Origin: an uncultured Aquimarina sp.
GTDB taxonomy: Bacteria; Bacteroidota; Bacteroidia; Flavobacteriales; Flavobacteriaceae
Length of the DNA: 64,000 nucleotides
Direction of reading: 5' to 3'
Assembly (NCBI RefSeq): GCF_947500065.1
Contig: NZ_CANMQT010000002.1
Span: 744,001-808,000 of the forward strand
Position numbers and translations under genes: made by a program. The notes below the pieces were generated by a model. The model worked only from the letters and a program-made list of their open reading frames with translations, searched no databases and had not been told where the DNA came from. Shown in pieces: positions 30,864 to 40,129 of this stretch. Each line of letters starts with the position of its first letter. Positions within the stretch are counted from its first letter, which is position 1.

Positions 30864-31385
30864 TTGCCAACAGATTCTCTTTATAAATTCTTATCTATTT
30901 TTGGGTTAGTTTCGATGCTTTACTGCTTCTCGTATCCTATTGATATATTCTTTCAATTACACAAAGATATTAACGTTAATGACGATGAATTTTTTACTAA
31001 AGAAATCAAGTAGAATTATATTCTTTAACTAAGAAAGATTCTTTGGGTAATGGAATAATTTAGACGTTTAAATAATATTTCTGAAGAAATACCTGTTATT
31101 TATTTACAGATGCGCTTAATTGCGAAAAAAGAAAAATGGCAAACAAGAAATTCAAATAATACGATTACTGGGTTTCAAATACTAGGGATTTTATCAATGA
31201 TTGTTATGGTATTTGGTGTAATTCTATGGTATAAAAAAGATAAATTATTTAAGGATAAGATTACCAAGAAAAATTATGAAGATGCATTGGAAAAACCCAA
31301 AATAAAAGAAAATTCTAAACAAGAATTTGTCGAAACCGGAGATGATAATGAACATAAAAATTTAGACTCAGATACAAATCTTTGA
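30864..31385 (+). pseudogene. Decayed gene for a small two-helix membrane protein
   Basis: Frame 1 from 30864 reads a transmembrane segment and INVNDDEFFTKEIK, then stops at 31012. The next frame continues ELYSLTKKDSLGNGII, and a third resumes RRLNNISEEIPVIYLQ and runs into the open frame at 31110-31385, with MRLIAKKEKWQTRNS and a second transmembrane helix. The three pieces make one plausible protein interrupted by at least two frameshifts, and no good start codon is visible. The last 91 residues could still be translated from ATG 31110. Confidence 0.65.
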
Positions 31386-31504
31386 TCCAGTAATTTGTAC
31401 TAAAAAGCGATCTCACAAACTCAAATACTCATCTCCTAACTAGCTAAATACTAACTTTCTGATATAATTTTATTTACAAAAATGATTTCATAACGATTTT
31501 TTGT

Positions 31505-31512
31505 TATCTTTG
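31505..31512 (+). promoter_or_regulatory. Promoter -7 box of the DUF177-rpmF operon
   Basis: TATCTTTG followed by CACCC matches the Bacteroidota -7 consensus TAnnTTTG exactly, 46 bp before the ATG at 31558. Confidence 0.7.
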
Positions 31513-31557
31513 CACCCGCCTTTGCCGAATTGGCAGAGACTCGAAACTGACGATGAA

Positions 31558-32097
31558 ATGAAACCACTAAAAGAGTTTAATATCCCTTTTGTTGGACTGA
31601 AGCAAGGATTACACAAGTTTGAGTATCAAATTGGCAATACGTTCTTCGAACATTTTGAGTATGACGAATTTAATGCATCTGCAATAAAAGTCGATCTGGA
31701 GTTTAACAAGAAAACAACTATGTTAGAACTTCAGTTTGTAGCTAATGGCACAATAAATGTCAATTGCGATGTCACCAATGAACCTTTTGATTTACCTATT
31801 AAAAATGAATTCTTTTTAGTAGTTAAATTCGGAGAAGAATATAACAATGAGAACGAAGAGATTCTTATTATTCCTTACGGAGAATATGAAATCAACGTTC
31901 AGCATTATATATATGAGCTTATTGTTTTAGGAGTACCTTCTAAACGAGTTCATCCTGGTGTCGAAGATGGAACATTAGAATCTGATATACTAGAAAAATT
32001 AGATGAATTAAGCCCAAAAGAGGAAACATTAGAAAATAATAACGAGGAAATTGATCCTCGTTGGGATAAATTAAAAAACTTATTAAACGATAAATAA
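31558..32097 (+). CDS. DUF177 (YceD-like) protein upstream of rpmF
   Basis: A 179-residue protein of the YceD/DUF177 family, which precedes rpmF in many bacteria and is linked to 23S rRNA or large-subunit biogenesis. The motif CDVTNEPFDLPI resembles the family pattern in which a Cys-containing strand is followed by an acidic region. The ATG at 31558 follows a clear promoter; longer upstream readings run into that promoter. The rpmF gene begins 10 bp later. Confidence 0.88.
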   Translation: MKPLKEFNIPFVGLKQGLHKFEYQIGNTFFEHFEYDEFNASAIKVDLEFNKKTTMLELQFVANGTINVNCDVTNEPFDLPIKNEFFLVVKFGEEYNNENEEILIIPYGEYEINVQHYIYELIVLGVPSKRVHPGVEDGTLESDILEKLDELSPKEETLENNNEEIDPRWDKLKNLLNDK

Positions 32098-32107
32098 TAG
32101 CTAAGCA

Positions 32108-32305
32108 ATGGCACATCCTAAGAGAAAAATCTCCAAAACAAGAAGAGATAAGAGAAGAACACATTATAAAGCTACTGTACCGCAAATAGCTACAGATCCT
32201 ACAACAGGAGAAGCACATTTATACCACAGAGCACATTGGTTCGAAGGTAAATTATACTACCGTGGTCAAGTAATTATTGACAACACGGAAGAAGAAGTAG
32301 CATAA
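32108..32305 (+). CDS. rpmF: 50S ribosomal protein L32
   Basis: A 65-residue basic protein starting [20 protein letters not shown], the L32 signature. It lacks the CxxC zinc ribbon found in some L32 variants. A strong terminator follows. Confidence 0.97.
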   Translation: MAHPKRKISKTRRDKRRTHYKATVPQIATDPTTGEAHLYHRAHWFEGKLYYRGQVIIDNTEEEVA

Positions 32306-32330
32306 GCATACTGTTAAAATTCTAAAGAGA

Positions 32331-32356
32331 ACTCTCACAAAAGTGAGAGTTTTTTT
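32331..32356 (+). terminator. Terminator after rpmF
   Basis: ACTCTCAC and GTGAGAGT arms with an AAAA loop and seven T. Confidence 0.93.
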
Positions 32357-32483
32357 GTTTTTAGTTGAATATGTGTCAAAATCCCGTTATTTTGCGCCAT
32401 ATTTGCATGTAATTTAGTAATTTCAACCACTTTTTACGCACTTTGTGTGACAAGTACTGAAACGAGCTAAGTAATTTATTGAT

Positions 32484-32523
32484 GCTAATTCCTGCGATGC
32501 AGGCACGCAACGGAGTTATTAGC
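32484..32523 (+). other. Structured leader candidate upstream of fabH
   Basis: In the 220-bp region between the rpmF terminator and fabH, GCTAAT (32484) pairs with ATTAGC (32518) around an inner hairpin CCTGC-GAT-GCAGG (32491-32503). The fold could be a 5' UTR element. I see no known riboswitch consensus. Confidence 0.3.
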
Positions 32524-32577
32524 GAATTCTATCTGAAACTAATATAAGAGAGATTCAGATGAAACTAAAATCAAGAT

Positions 32578-33573
32578 ATGAGTAAAATCACAGCCGCTAT
32601 CACAGCTGTAGGCGCTTATGTGCCGGACTATGTGTTATCTAATGATATATTAGCAACCATGGTCGATACAAACGATGAATGGATCACTTCTCGTACTGGT
32701 ATTAAAGAACGTAGATTACTAAAAGAAGAAGGTAAAGGAAGTTCTTTCTTAGGTATAAAAGCAGCAGAAGATTTAATCGCTAAAAAGAATCTCGACCCCA
32801 AAGAGATTGACATGGTTATCTTCGCAACTGCTACTCCTGATCTTCCCGTAGCTGCAACCGCAGCATACGCCGCTTCAGAAATAGGAGCAACCAATGCATT
32901 TTCTTATGACTTACAAGCAGCCTGTTCCAGTTTTCTATATGGGATGTCGACTGCAGCAAGTTATATTGAAGCAGGAAGATATAAAAAGATTTTGTTGATT
33001 GGAGCAGATAAAATGTCTTCAATTATCGATTATACTGATCGTACTACTTGTATCATTTTTGGTGATGGTGGTGGAGCAGTTCTTTTTGAACCTAATGAAG
33101 AAGGATTAGGACTACAAGACGAATATTTGCGTACGGATGGTGTAGGACGACAATTTCTTAAAATTGAAGCTGGTGGTTCTATTTTACCTCCATCAGAAGA
33201 AACGGTAGCAAATAGACAGCATTTTGTTCAACAAGATGGAAAATCAGTATTTAAATATGCTGTTTCTAATATGGCAGATGCAAGTACCAAAATCATGGAA
33301 CGTAATAATATCAGTGGCGAAGATGTAGATTGGCTTATTGCACATCAAGCGAATAAACGTATTATCGATGCTACTGCAAATAGAATGAATCTGGACCCTA
33401 ACAAAGTTCTTATGAACATTCATAGATATGGTAATACAACCTCAGCAACATTACCATTGTTATTAAGTGATTACGAAAAACAACTCAAAAAAGGAGACAA
33501 CATAGTATTTGCCTCATTCGGTGGAGGCTTTACTTGGGGTTCTATTTTCTTAAAATGGGCCTATAATTCCTAA
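32578..33573 (+). CDS. fabH: Beta-ketoacyl-ACP synthase III
   Basis: Starts fatty-acid chain building by condensing acetyl-CoA with malonyl-ACP. The 331-residue protein has NDEWITSRTGIKERR, the active-site Cys116 (AACSSFLYG), His in HQANKR and Asn in YGNTTSATLPL, the complete KAS III triad. It is followed by accB and accC, which make malonyl-CoA. Confidence 0.96.
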   Translation: MSKITAAITAVGAYVPDYVLSNDILATMVDTNDEWITSRTGIKERRLLKEEGKGSSFLGIKAAEDLIAKKNLDPKEIDMVIFATATPDLPVAATAAYAASEIGATNAFSYDLQAACSSFLYGMSTAASYIEAGRYKKILLIGADKMSSIIDYTDRTTCIIFGDGGGAVLFEPNEEGLGLQDEYLRTDGVGRQFLKIEAGGSILPPSEETVANRQHFVQQDGKSVFKYAVSNMADASTKIMERNNISGEDVDWLIAHQANKRIIDATANRMNLDPNKVLMNIHRYGNTTSATLPLLLSDYEKQLKKGDNIVFASFGGGFTWGSIFLKWAYNS

Positions 33574-33601
33574 ACAACTAAAACACACAATACCCAACAT
33601 T

Positions 33602-34096
33602 ATGGATTTAAAAGAAATTCAGAATTTAATCAAATTCGTAGCCAAATCTGGGGCTAGCGAAGTGAAGTTAGAGATGGAAGATGTAAAAATTACTATCAGA
33701 ACAACTTCAGAAGAAAACAAAGAAACAACAATTGTACAGCAAATGCCTCTAGGTAATGCAGTCCCTGCTGCTCAACCAGTAGCACAAGTACAACAAACTG
33801 CAGCACCTGTTGCTGCTGAAACTTCAGCTGCAAGTAGTGAAGAAGACAATTCTAAATACATCACTATAAAATCTCCTATCATAGGAACACTTTATAGAAA
33901 GCCATCTCCAGACAAGTCAAATTTTATAGAAGTAGGAGATAGTATCAAAGAAGGAGATGTACTTTGTATTATCGAAGCGATGAAGCTTTTCAATGAAATT
34001 GAAAGTGAAGTTTCAGGTAAAATCGTTAAAGTTTTAGCTGATGATAATTCTCCTGTAGAATTTGATCAACCATTATTCTTAGTAGACCCATCATAA
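33602..34096 (+). CDS. accB: Biotin carboxyl carrier protein of acetyl-CoA carboxylase
   Basis: A 164-residue biotin carrier. It has an N-terminal helical/beta segment, an Ala/Pro/Gln-rich linker (about 55-85) and a C-terminal biotinyl domain with the modified lysine in EAMKLFNEIE. It stands 28 bp after fabH and before accC. Confidence 0.96.
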   Translation: MDLKEIQNLIKFVAKSGASEVKLEMEDVKITIRTTSEENKETTIVQQMPLGNAVPAAQPVAQVQQTAAPVAAETSAASSEEDNSKYITIKSPIIGTLYRKPSPDKSNFIEVGDSIKEGDVLCIIEAMKLFNEIESEVSGKIVKVLADDNSPVEFDQPLFLVDPS

Positions 34097-34099
34097 CCC

Positions 34100-34180
34100 A
34101 ATTTTAAAATTCCAATTGACAAATCCCAAAATCCAATAATATGGAATTTGGAACATGGAATTTGAGATTTTTAAATTTAG
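34100..34180. repeat. Short AT-rich inverted/direct repeat between accB and accC
   Basis: AAAATTCCAA at 34109, TGGAATTTGG at 34142 and TGGAATTTGA at 34154 form direct and inverted copies of an AATTCCA/TGGAATT unit. Similar small AATTCC repeats are scattered between flavobacterial genes. No function is evident. Confidence 0.45.
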
Positions 34181-34186
34181 AACGTT

Positions 34187-35539
34187 ATGTTTAAAAAAAT
34201 TCTAATTGCCAATAGAGGTGAGATTGCAATGCGTGTAATCAGAACCTGTAAAGAAATGGGTATAAAATCTGTAGCAGTATATTCTACTGCTGATGCAGAA
34301 AGTTTACATGTTCGTTTTGCTGATGAAGCTGTTTGTATTGGTCCAGCGCCTAGTAGCGAATCATACCTTAAAATGTCTAACATTATAGCAGCTGCAGAAA
34401 TTACAAATGCAGATGCTATACACCCAGGATACGGATTCTTATCGGAAAACGCCAAATTCTCTAAAATTTGTGAAGAGCACGAAATAAAGTTTATTGGTGC
34501 TAGTGCTGAGATGATTGACAGAATGGGAGACAAAGCATCCGCTAAATCAACTATGATCGAAGCTGGAGTTCCTTGTGTACCAGGAAGTGAAGGTGTTATC
34601 CCTGACTTCGAAACATGTATAAAAGTAGCTAAAGAAACTGGTTACCCAGTAATGCTTAAAGCTAGTGCTGGAGGTGGAGGAAAAGGGATGCGTGCTGTTT
34701 GGAAAAAAGAAGACCTGCAAAATGCTTGGGAATCTGCTAGACAAGAAAGTAAAGCTGCCTTTGGTAATGATGATATGTACATGGAGAAACTTATTGAGGA
34801 ACCTCGTCATATCGAAATCCAAATTGTAGGTGATAGTAATGGTAGAGCATGCCACTTATCTGAAAGAGATTGTTCTGTACAACGAAGACATCAAAAACTT
34901 ACTGAAGAAACTCCTTCTCCATTCATGACAGATGAATTAAGAGAAGAAATGGGAAAGGCAGCCGTAAAAGCGGCAGAATATATCAAATATGAAGGAGCCG
35001 GAACTGTAGAATTCTTAGTAGATAAACATCGTAATTTCTACTTTATGGAGATGAATACTCGTATTCAGGTAGAACACCCCATAACTGAGCAAGTAGTAGA
35101 TTATGACTTAATCAGAGAACAAATATTAGTAGCAGCTGGAGTGCCAATTTCTGGTAAAAATTATTATCCGCAGTTACACTCTATAGAATGTAGAATCAAC
35201 GCCGAAGATCCTTACAAGGATTTCCGTCCTTCTCCTGGTAAAATAACTAATTTACACCTTCCTGGAGGACACGGAGTTCGTATTGATACTCATGTATATA
35301 GTGGATATACTATCCCACCAAATTATGACTCTATGATTGCTAAATTGATTACGACCGCGCAGACTCGTGAGGAAGCAATCAATAAAATGAAAAGAGCTCT
35401 TGATGAATTTGTGGTAGAAGGAATAAAAACCACGGTTCCTTTTCATAGACAATTGATGGATCATCCGGATTATGTTTCTGGAGATTATACAACCAAGTTT
35501 ATGGAGGATTTTGAAATGGAAGAACCAAAAGACGACTAA
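34187..35539 (+). CDS. accC: Biotin carboxylase subunit of acetyl-CoA carboxylase
   Basis: ATP-dependent carboxylation of biotin on AccB. The 450-residue protein starts [18 protein letters not shown] and has [11 protein letters not shown], the ATP-grasp glycine loop [12 protein letters not shown], the [12 protein letters not shown] motif and [14 protein letters not shown]. Complete and typical. A terminator follows. Confidence 0.97.
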   Translation: MFKKILIANRGEIAMRVIRTCKEMGIKSVAVYSTADAESLHVRFADEAVCIGPAPSSESYLKMSNIIAAAEITNADAIHPGYGFLSENAKFSKICEEHEIKFIGASAEMIDRMGDKASAKSTMIEAGVPCVPGSEGVIPDFETCIKVAKETGYPVMLKASAGGGGKGMRAVWKKEDLQNAWESARQESKAAFGNDDMYMEKLIEEPRHIEIQIVGDSNGRACHLSERDCSVQRRHQKLTEETPSPFMTDELREEMGKAAVKAAEYIKYEGAGTVEFLVDKHRNFYFMEMNTRIQVEHPITEQVVDYDLIREQILVAAGVPISGKNYYPQLHSIECRINAEDPYKDFRPSPGKITNLHLPGGHGVRIDTHVYSGYTIPPNYDSMIAKLITTAQTREEAINKMKRALDEFVVEGIKTTVPFHRQLMDHPDYVSGDYTTKFMEDFEMEEPKDD

Positions 35540-35548
35540 TCAACATTT

Positions 35549-35573
35549 AAGCCTCAGCAATGAGGCTTTTTTT
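35549..35573 (+). terminator. Terminator after accC
   Basis: AAGCCTCA and TGAGGCTT arms, four-base loop and seven T. Confidence 0.93.
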
Positions 35574-35587
35574 ATGAACTTATACGA

Positions 35588-36700
35588 ATGGATTTTAGCT
35601 ATTGGGAATATAAAACATGGATATCTAATGTAGATTTTACCATCATAGGTAGCGGAATTGTTGGACTTACAAGCGCACTTTGCCTAAGAGAAAAGTTCCC
35701 AAAAGCTAAAATTCTTGTTCTCGAAAGAGGAATTCTTCCTAATGGCGCGAGTACAAAAAATGCAGGCTTTGCTTGTTTTGGAAGCTTATCAGAAATTCTT
35801 GATGATCTCAACACACATTCTGAAGAAGAAGTTCTACAACTCGTGCAAAAAAGATATCAAGGACTTAAATTGTTACGTAAAAACCTTGGAGACTCAATTA
35901 TTGATTATACTCCCAATGGAGGTTATGAACTTTTTACTGCATCAGACTACAATTTATATGAAACCTGTCTTTCTAAAATTGAAGATATCAACGCTTTATT
36001 AAAGCCTATTTTTAATAACAATGTGTTTCACAAAAAAAGTAATGTTTTTAATTTTAAAAACATTCAATCTCAATATATCGTAAATCAATTCGAAGGACAA
36101 ATTGATACAGGTAAAATGATGGAAGCACTATTACACAAGGTTCAATCGTCTGGTATCAAAATACTAAACAATTGTACTGTAGAGGCTGTCACCGAAACTA
36201 ATAGTTTTGCAGAAATAAAAACGAATCATTTTACGTTTTCATCTAATAAGGTATTAATTGCGACTAATGGTTTTGCTTCTCAATTAGGACTTAAAGGTGT
36301 CAAACCAGCTCGTGCACAGGTACTAATTACCAAACCAATAGTAGATTTACATATCAAAGGTACTTTTCATCTGGATAAAGGCTATTACTATTTCAGAAAT
36401 ATTGACAATAGAATCCTTTTTGGTGGAGGAAGAAACCTAGATTTCGCAGCTGAAGAGACTACAAAATTAGGGCAAACCGAATTAGTACAACAAAAGTTAG
36501 AAGATATTTTACAACACGTAATCTTACCCAATATAGATTTCGAAATTGATCATCGATGGAGCGGAATTATGGGAGTAGGAAATCAAAAAAAATCCATTGT
36601 TAAACAAGTTTCTAATAATGTCTTCTGTGGAGTGCGACTTGGTGGAATGGGTATAGCCATTGGTAGTCTTGTTGGCACGGAATTAGCTGATCTTTTATAG
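35588..36700 (+). CDS. FAD-dependent oxidoreductase (DAO family)
   Basis: A 370-residue flavoprotein. The N-terminal Rossmann motif is FTIIGSGIVGLTSAL with a following acidic ERG, and NAGFACFG is the second FAD-contact region of the D-amino-acid-oxidase-like family. Near the end, GVRLGGMGIAIGSLVG is the C-terminal FAD-binding segment. The substrate is probably an amine or amino acid but cannot be read from sequence. The mtgA gene starts 22 bp later. Confidence 0.87.
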   Translation: MDFSYWEYKTWISNVDFTIIGSGIVGLTSALCLREKFPKAKILVLERGILPNGASTKNAGFACFGSLSEILDDLNTHSEEEVLQLVQKRYQGLKLLRKNLGDSIIDYTPNGGYELFTASDYNLYETCLSKIEDINALLKPIFNNNVFHKKSNVFNFKNIQSQYIVNQFEGQIDTGKMMEALLHKVQSSGIKILNNCTVEAVTETNSFAEIKTNHFTFSSNKVLIATNGFASQLGLKGVKPARAQVLITKPIVDLHIKGTFHLDKGYYYFRNIDNRILFGGGRNLDFAAEETTKLGQTELVQQKLEDILQHVILPNIDFEIDHRWSGIMGVGNQKKSIVKQVSNNVFCGVRLGGMGIAIGSLVGTELADLL

Positions 36701-36722
36701 ACAGTTACTTTATTAGTTAGCT

Positions 36723-37397
36723 ATGAAAAAGATCATTCGTTTTATCTTTAAAGGTTTTTTAACCTTCTTTATCCTTAGTATACTATGGGTACTTGTATAT
36801 AAATGGATTGATGTTCCAGGAACTCCGTTAATGAGTATTCGACATTTTCAATCCGAAAATAAGACTTCAATAAAGCACCAATGGGTTCCATTAAATGATA
36901 TTTCTAAAAACCTACAACTTGCAGTTATCTGTAGCGAAGATCAACGATTTATAGAACACCGAGGTTTTGATACTAAAGCAATCCAAAAAGCAATTGAAGC
37001 ACATAAAGCAGGTAAACGACTGCGAGGCGCTAGTACAATCTCACAACAAACCGCAAAAAATGTTTTCTTATGGCCACAGCGCAGTTGGATCCGTAAGGGA
37101 CTAGAAAGTTATTTTACTTTTTTAATCGAAACCTTCTGGAGTAAAGAACGTATTCTAGAAATATATCTAAACAGCATAGAAATGGGAGATGAAATTTATG
37201 GTGCTGAAGCTGCTGCAAAATTCTGGTTTAACAAATCCTCAAAAGATTTAAACCTTAATGAAGCAGCTGCAATAGCTGCTATCCTTCCTAATCCTAGAAA
37301 ATATTTAGCTGACCCACCATCTACGTATGTTCAGAAAAGGAAAAATTGGATCATACTGCAAATGCGTAATTATGGCTCCTTTTCTTTTTCAAAATAA
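36723..37397 (+). CDS. mtgA: Monofunctional peptidoglycan glycosyltransferase
   Basis: A 224-residue membrane-anchored GT51 enzyme that polymerises lipid II. One N-terminal transmembrane helix (about 8-27) is followed by the GT51 motifs EDQRFIEHRGFD, RGASTISQQTAKNVFLW, KERILEIYLNSIEMGDEIYG and AAAIAAILPNP. No transpeptidase domain is present, as expected for MtgA. Confidence 0.94.
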   Translation: MKKIIRFIFKGFLTFFILSILWVLVYKWIDVPGTPLMSIRHFQSENKTSIKHQWVPLNDISKNLQLAVICSEDQRFIEHRGFDTKAIQKAIEAHKAGKRLRGASTISQQTAKNVFLWPQRSWIRKGLESYFTFLIETFWSKERILEIYLNSIEMGDEIYGAEAAAKFWFNKSSKDLNLNEAAAIAAILPNPRKYLADPPSTYVQKRKNWIILQMRNYGSFSFSK

Positions 37398-37483
37398 AGC
37401 AACATTAAAAAAAGATTATTTCTAATGGGTAGGGTAAAACCTTAGTGATCTGTTCTATAATAAAGCCCCTAAAATTCTTTATT

Positions 37484-38056
37484 ATGGAAAACGATTTGAG
37501 CAATAATCCCTTTTTACAACAATCTAATGGGATAAAAAACAGCCTTTTAATTCCTTATTATCTAGGGAATCAAATCAATAAGCAGGCGTCTAGTTACCTC
37601 AACACTTCTCAGATAATAAACCTGAATACTAAAAACCTTCCAGGAATTCCAACTGTTATTTCGGGAAAAATCTATACTAAAGACAAAGAACCAGTACCAA
37701 ATGCAAAAATTGAAATTTGGCACGCAGATGATGCAGGTGCTTATCATAATGAAGGAAGTTTTTATTTCCCTTCACAAACAACATTATCCGGATGTATTAC
37801 CACAAATGAATCCGGAGTTTATAAAATAAAAACCATCCGTCCTGGGGTTTATGGATATAGAGCAAGGCATTTTCATTATAGAATTTCTGCAAAAGGACAT
37901 AGAACATTAGAAACTCAAATTTATTTTAAGGATGATCCCAGAGTTCTAATCGATGAAATTGCATTGGTAGCAGAAAATTGTAGAATCATAGATTTTAAAT
38001 TTAATAGCATAGGCTATCTAGAAGCTAACGTTTCTATTTTTTTGCCCAGAATTTAG
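37484..38056 (+). CDS. Intradiol ring-cleavage dioxygenase-like protein
   Basis: A 190-residue protein. The beta-sandwich core starts at VISGKIYTKDKEPVPNAKIEIWHADDAGAY, and the iron-ligand region reads RPGVYGYRARHFHYRIS, matching the Tyr and RxxHxH pattern of protocatechuate/catechol-type dioxygenases. Such proteins in Bacteroidota are usually of unknown substrate. The ATG at 37484 was chosen because the reading before it looks non-coding. A terminator follows. Confidence 0.85.
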   Translation: MENDLSNNPFLQQSNGIKNSLLIPYYLGNQINKQASSYLNTSQIINLNTKNLPGIPTVISGKIYTKDKEPVPNAKIEIWHADDAGAYHNEGSFYFPSQTTLSGCITTNESGVYKIKTIRPGVYGYRARHFHYRISAKGHRTLETQIYFKDDPRVLIDEIALVAENCRIIDFKFNSIGYLEANVSIFLPRI

Positions 38057-38078
38057 TTTGAATTATTTTTTATACGGT

Positions 38079-38117
38079 AGAGAGGTAGTCCAATTATGGG
38101 CTGCTTCTCTTTTTTTC
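38079..38117 (+). terminator. Terminator after the dioxygenase-like gene
   Basis: An imperfect inverted repeat (AGAGAGGTAGTCC / GGGCTGCTTCTCT) is followed by seven T. Confidence 0.75.
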
Positions 38118-38188
38118 GATATAATACGCTACAATAATATTTGTACAATTATCGAGGTTATTCTATATTGAAATTTAAACCCATTTTT

Positions 38189-38641
38189 TTGAAAAAAATA
38201 AAAGAAGAACTATACGATCATTGTGAGCAATTTGTGCAAGATCGCCATAACCGCATTCAAAATAGGATTTCCAATATACAGGAATCATTGACCTCTGAAA
38301 CAAAAAGTAGCGCTGGTGACAAACATGAAACCGGAAGAGCTATGCTTCAGTTAGAAAGAGAAAAAGCAGGGGCGCAATTAGCCCAAGTACAGCAGTTACA
38401 GGAGATTTTAGCTAAAATCGACACACACTCATCTTCTAAGGTTATGCGATTAGGAAACATTGCAAAAACCTCCAAAGGAAATTATTATTTAAGTATTTCA
38501 GTAGGAGAAATCACTATTGATAATGCCGCCTATTTTGCAATAGCTGCCAATACTCCTATTGGGAAATTGTTGTTAGGAAAAACAATTGGAGATCATTTTA
38601 GTTTCAATGGAAATGAGATAACAATAGAAAATATACTTTAA
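38189..38641 (+). CDS. GreA/GreB-like protein (often mislabelled 3-oxoacyl-ACP synthase)
   Basis: A protein of about 150 residues. An N-terminal coiled coil (EELYDHCEQFVQDRHNRIQN, then SAGDKHETGRAMLQLEREKAG) is followed by a C-terminal domain ending NTPIGKLLLGKTIGDHF, which matches the C-terminal domain of transcription factors GreA/GreB. It may bind RNA polymerase. No ATG is available; TTG at 38189 or 38168 is the likely start, placing EELYDHC near the N-terminus as in relatives. Confidence 0.75.
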   Translation: MKKIKEELYDHCEQFVQDRHNRIQNRISNIQESLTSETKSSAGDKHETGRAMLQLEREKAGAQLAQVQQLQEILAKIDTHSSSKVMRLGNIAKTSKGNYYLSISVGEITIDNAAYFAIAANTPIGKLLLGKTIGDHFSFNGNEITIENIL

Positions 38642-38775
38642 AAGAAGTCTAAAAAACAGGATCATATTCCTGACATTAATATATCCCTGAAAAGTAAGTA
38701 GTATAAATTTGTTAAATGTGATAGCATAAAAAAATGATTTTAAGTAAATTGCTGCCTCACAAATTATCATTCTAA

Positions 38776-39708
38776 ATGAAGAAGCTTTCTTTATTACTTC
38801 TAATCGTAGTAATCGTTTTTGGGTGCAAACCGTATCAAGATACCAAAATCAGAAAAGGTCAGATGACTTATGAAGAATTTAGGGCTCAACAACGATCTTT
38901 CCCCAGTAAAGATGGTATCATAAAATATATCGATAAAGGAAGTGGTCCTGTAATTGTGCTACTTCATGGAGTTCCTACTTCTGGTTGGTTATATCGTAAA
39001 ATGATCGATCCACTAGTAGCAGGAGGTTACCGTGTTATTGTTCCGGATATGTTAGGCTATGGCGCTAGTGATTCTCCTGAAGGATATAAAATTTATAGTG
39101 AAAAAGAGCACGCAAAAAGGCTTCTTGCGCTCATGGATGGATTAGGTATCGAATATTGGTCGCACGTTATGCACGATGTAGGTGGTGTATGGACCTGGGA
39201 ACTTTTTAATCAGGCTCCAAAAAGAATTGAAGAACTTATCGTACTAAATACGCTACTGTATGAAGAAGGTTTTTATCCACCTATACGATTTAGTCCAGGT
39301 CCCGCAGCTAAAGCTGCCATGTGGTCTTATCGTAATGGAGTTACCACTAATACGCTATTGAAAACACTCTTTAAGGAAGGTCTTAAAGAAAACACATTAA
39401 ATGAAATAGATGTAGAAGGCTACAAAACTCCATTGTTAGAGGGTAAAACTGATGGGATGTACTATTTCTTTACTAGAACTTGTAATTACTTCCCTGACTA
39501 CTCCTTAGTTTTCGAAAGTATAGATATTCCTGTCGCTGTAATTTGGGGGATTCATGATACTATGTTGCAATGGACTCCACAGCAAACCAAAGTGGCGAAT
39601 GCTCTTAAAATAGATGAAGCAGATATTCATTTTATTGATGAAAAACATTTCATCCAAGAGACAAAAGCAGAAGAGATCTCCTATAAAATTCTGGATTTTC
39701 TTAGATAG
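38776..39708 (+). CDS. Alpha/beta hydrolase lipoprotein, haloalkane dehalogenase-like
   Basis: A 310-residue lipoprotein (lipobox VFGCK, Cys17). The hydrolase fold shows VLLHGVPTSGWLYRK (oxyanion region), VPDMLGYGASDSP, a nucleophile elbow MHDVGGVWTW with Asp as nucleophile, Asp in WGIHDTM and His in DEKHFIQE. An aspartate nucleophile fits the haloalkane dehalogenase / epoxide hydrolase branch rather than esterases. The substrate is unknown. Confidence 0.88.
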   Translation: MKKLSLLLLIVVIVFGCKPYQDTKIRKGQMTYEEFRAQQRSFPSKDGIIKYIDKGSGPVIVLLHGVPTSGWLYRKMIDPLVAGGYRVIVPDMLGYGASDSPEGYKIYSEKEHAKRLLALMDGLGIEYWSHVMHDVGGVWTWELFNQAPKRIEELIVLNTLLYEEGFYPPIRFSPGPAAKAAMWSYRNGVTTNTLLKTLFKEGLKENTLNEIDVEGYKTPLLEGKTDGMYYFFTRTCNYFPDYSLVFESIDIPVAVIWGIHDTMLQWTPQQTKVANALKIDEADIHFIDEKHFIQETKAEEISYKILDFLR

Positions 39709-39714
39709 TACTAG

Positions 39715-40068
39715 TTAGTTAAGACCAGCATTCGTTACCCAATGCTGTAATTCTATTCTAAAAACAGTGCCATTTATTAGTTCCTGTACCTGCTCAAGCT
39801 CATCTTTACTTATAGCTAAGTCAATTTTATCAGATGGTGTTCTAAGTAACAATGACCTACAATTTTGATTTCCTTCGCATTGGTCACAACACTGAGACTC
39901 TTCAGTAATTCTGCATGCTTCCGAAAAATCCTTTAGCTCATTTAGCGTAAGTAAAAATCCAATATCTCTAAATACCAATTGAACTTTTGGTGAACTGGTA
40001 GCTTGTTGCTTTTTCCAAAAAAAAGAAATACCAACTTTGTTACTGTAAATTTTATCAATAGCACTCAT
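39715..40068 (-). CDS. Hypothetical protein with a Cys-rich segment
   Basis: A 117-residue protein. The middle carries a cysteine cluster, CRITEESQCCDQCEGNQNC, that could bind a metal; the rest is mixed alpha/beta, with FRIELQHWV near the end. The ATG at 40068 (MSAIDKIYS) was preferred to a TTG at 40089. No signal peptide. Function unknown. Confidence 0.75.
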   Translation of the reverse strand: MSAIDKIYSNKVGISFFWKKQQATSSPKVQLVFRDIGFLLTLNELKDFSEACRITEESQCCDQCEGNQNCRSLLLRTPSDKIDLAISKDELEQVQELINGTVFRIELQHWVTNAGLN

Positions 40069-40129
40069 CCTGAATCGTATTTGATTCAAAAATATTAAAT
40101 TATTTAGAATTAATCTAAATAAAAATAAA

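Noticed and set aside
31515..31560. tRNA-like segment (GCCGAATTGGCAGAGAC) before the DUF177 gene
   Set aside because: It resembles a D-arm of a leucine tRNA, but there is no acceptor stem, anticodon arm or T-arm around it. It is part of the operon leader.
38189..38641. 3-oxoacyl-ACP synthase
   Set aside because: This label is common for the family in databases, but the protein is only about 150 residues, lacks a ketosynthase Cys-His-His triad and looks like GreA/GreB.
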